A DNA stretch of 60,167 nt, taken from NCBI RefSeq assembly GCF_000186865.1, contig NW_008705566.1, positions 422,623 through 482,789 on the forward strand, given 5' to 3'. A model generated the notes under the pieces. It was not told the DNA's origin. It saw only the letters and a list, made by a program, of their open reading frames with translations, and did not search any database. The position numbers were made by a program, and so were the translations under genes. Position 1 is the stretch's first letter, and the number at the start of each line of letters is the position of its first letter. Positions 59,685 to 60,167 of this stretch are shown here, one piece after another. Source of the stretch: Aureococcus anophagefferens (lineage: Eukaryota; Sar; Pelagophyceae; Pelagomonadales; Pelagomonadaceae).

Positions 59685-60167
59685 ATGGATCGACGCAAGC
59701 GAGTCGTGCCGGACAGTCCGGAAGGGCTCCCCGTGCAACGCAACGCGTTCCGCTTGCCCGGCGCTGATGCCGCGCCGCCGCGCGCGCCGGCGCTGTTTCC
59801 GTCGAGCAAGCGAGCGCCAGCGCTGTTTCCGTCGAGCAAGGCGACGACCAAGAAAAAGGCCGCGGCGCCGCGGCCGCGCGCCGCGAGTCCCGGCGGGTCG
59901 TCGTCGTCGGAGTGCGAGCTCGACGCGCCCGTCGGTCCGCCGCCGAGCCGCCGCCGCGTGGCGCCCGCCGCGCTGGCCGCGCCGCCGCCGCCGCCGTCGC
60001 CGCCGCGCGTCGAGGCCGCGCCGGCGGCGCCCGCCGTGGCGCCGCGCGCCGCCTTCAAGGGCCCGTCCAAGGCGCCGGCGACGGGCGGCTGGTGCAGCCG
60101 GCCCGCGCTCGCGGCGCACCGCGTCGTCGAGGCGCCGCCGCCGGCGCCGGCGCCGGCCGCGGCGCCG
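59685..60167 (+). CDS. Disordered basic protein, 3' partial
   Basis: ATG at 59685 opens a frame with no stop through the window end (161 codons). The peptide begins M-D-R-R-K-R-V-V-P-D-S-P, has A-P-A-L-F-P-S-S-K twice in tandem, a Lys patch, then Pro/Ala-rich sequence with G-G-W-C-S-R-P. It looks like an unstructured N-terminal region; the folded part lies beyond the window. The basic start suggests nuclear import. Family unknown. Confidence 0.55.
   Translation, partial: MDRRKRVVPDSPEGLPVQRNAFRLPGADAAPPRAPALFPSSKRAPALFPSSKATTKKKAAAPRPRAASPGGSSSSECELDAPVGPPPSRRRVAPAALAAPPPPPSPPRVEAAPAAPAVAPRAAFKGPSKAPATGGWCSRPALAAHRVVEAPPPAPAPAAAP

Overview
The window is nuclear DNA of a photosynthetic eukaryote, most likely a stramenopile alga. 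A pelagophyte such as Aureococcus is my best guess, not proven. The case for this: a fucoxanthin chlorophyll a/c antenna protein with a bipartite plastid presequence, eukaryote-only genes (centrin, DCP2, NOP9, XRCC2, ArfGAP, NDUFA1, PRA1), very GC-rich coding DNA with mostly single-exon genes, and short introns flanked by 8-bp target-site duplications. Such introns match the introner elements reported from Aureococcus. I saw no bacterial operons, tRNA, rRNA or CRISPR array.

Layout. 1-9k: PRA1 membrane protein (5' end outside the window), a secreted 2-oxoglutarate dioxygenase, a four-exon voltage-gated/cyclic-nucleotide-binding channel, a small two-exon unknown, NOP9. 9-13k: a membrane-anchored cyclin-box protein, a damaged purple acid phosphatase, and a lower-GC orphan gene. 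13-23k: an ankyrin protein, a cytochrome b5-FMN dehydrogenase-cytochrome b561 fusion, a 55-bp tandem repeat, a SHOCT-like protein, an RRM splicing factor, and a very large C2-C2-coiled coil-tyrosinase-peptidoglycan-binding-matrixin fusion. 23-33k: FKBP-TPR immunophilin, a coiled-coil protein, an SR-type protein with a frameshift, a sugar-phosphate/nucleotide-sugar transporter, ArfGAP, centrin. 33-43k: a gene-free 1-kb stretch bounded by direct repeats, an S28 serine carboxypeptidase, a duplicated-domain orphan, a four-UBA protein, a 42-aa membrane microprotein overlapping XRCC2 by ATGA, a Cys-rich protein and a choline-kinase-like protein. 43-54k: TrhO/TSTD2 rhodanese, ABC1 kinase, FCP antenna, NHL propeller, NDUFA1, an SNM1 nuclease fused to BRCT, SWIM and RING domains, and a PLOD-like glycosyltransferase. 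54-60k: DCP2, a GST, an F-box/LRR gene split by a hAT-like MITE, a gene-poor kilobase, and the 5' part of a disordered basic protein running off the end.

Genes are packed on both strands with divergent promoters of about 100-450 bp and tail-to-tail ends that touch or overlap. A GGGCAGCC/GGCTGCCC octamer recurs just upstream of many start codons. There is no single pathway. RNA processing (RRM, SR-like, DCP2, NOP9), DNA repair (XRCC2, SNM1-RING) and membrane/secretory functions are intermixed. The strongest novelties are the multidomain fusions, the introner/MITE evidence and the microprotein-XRCC2 overlap.
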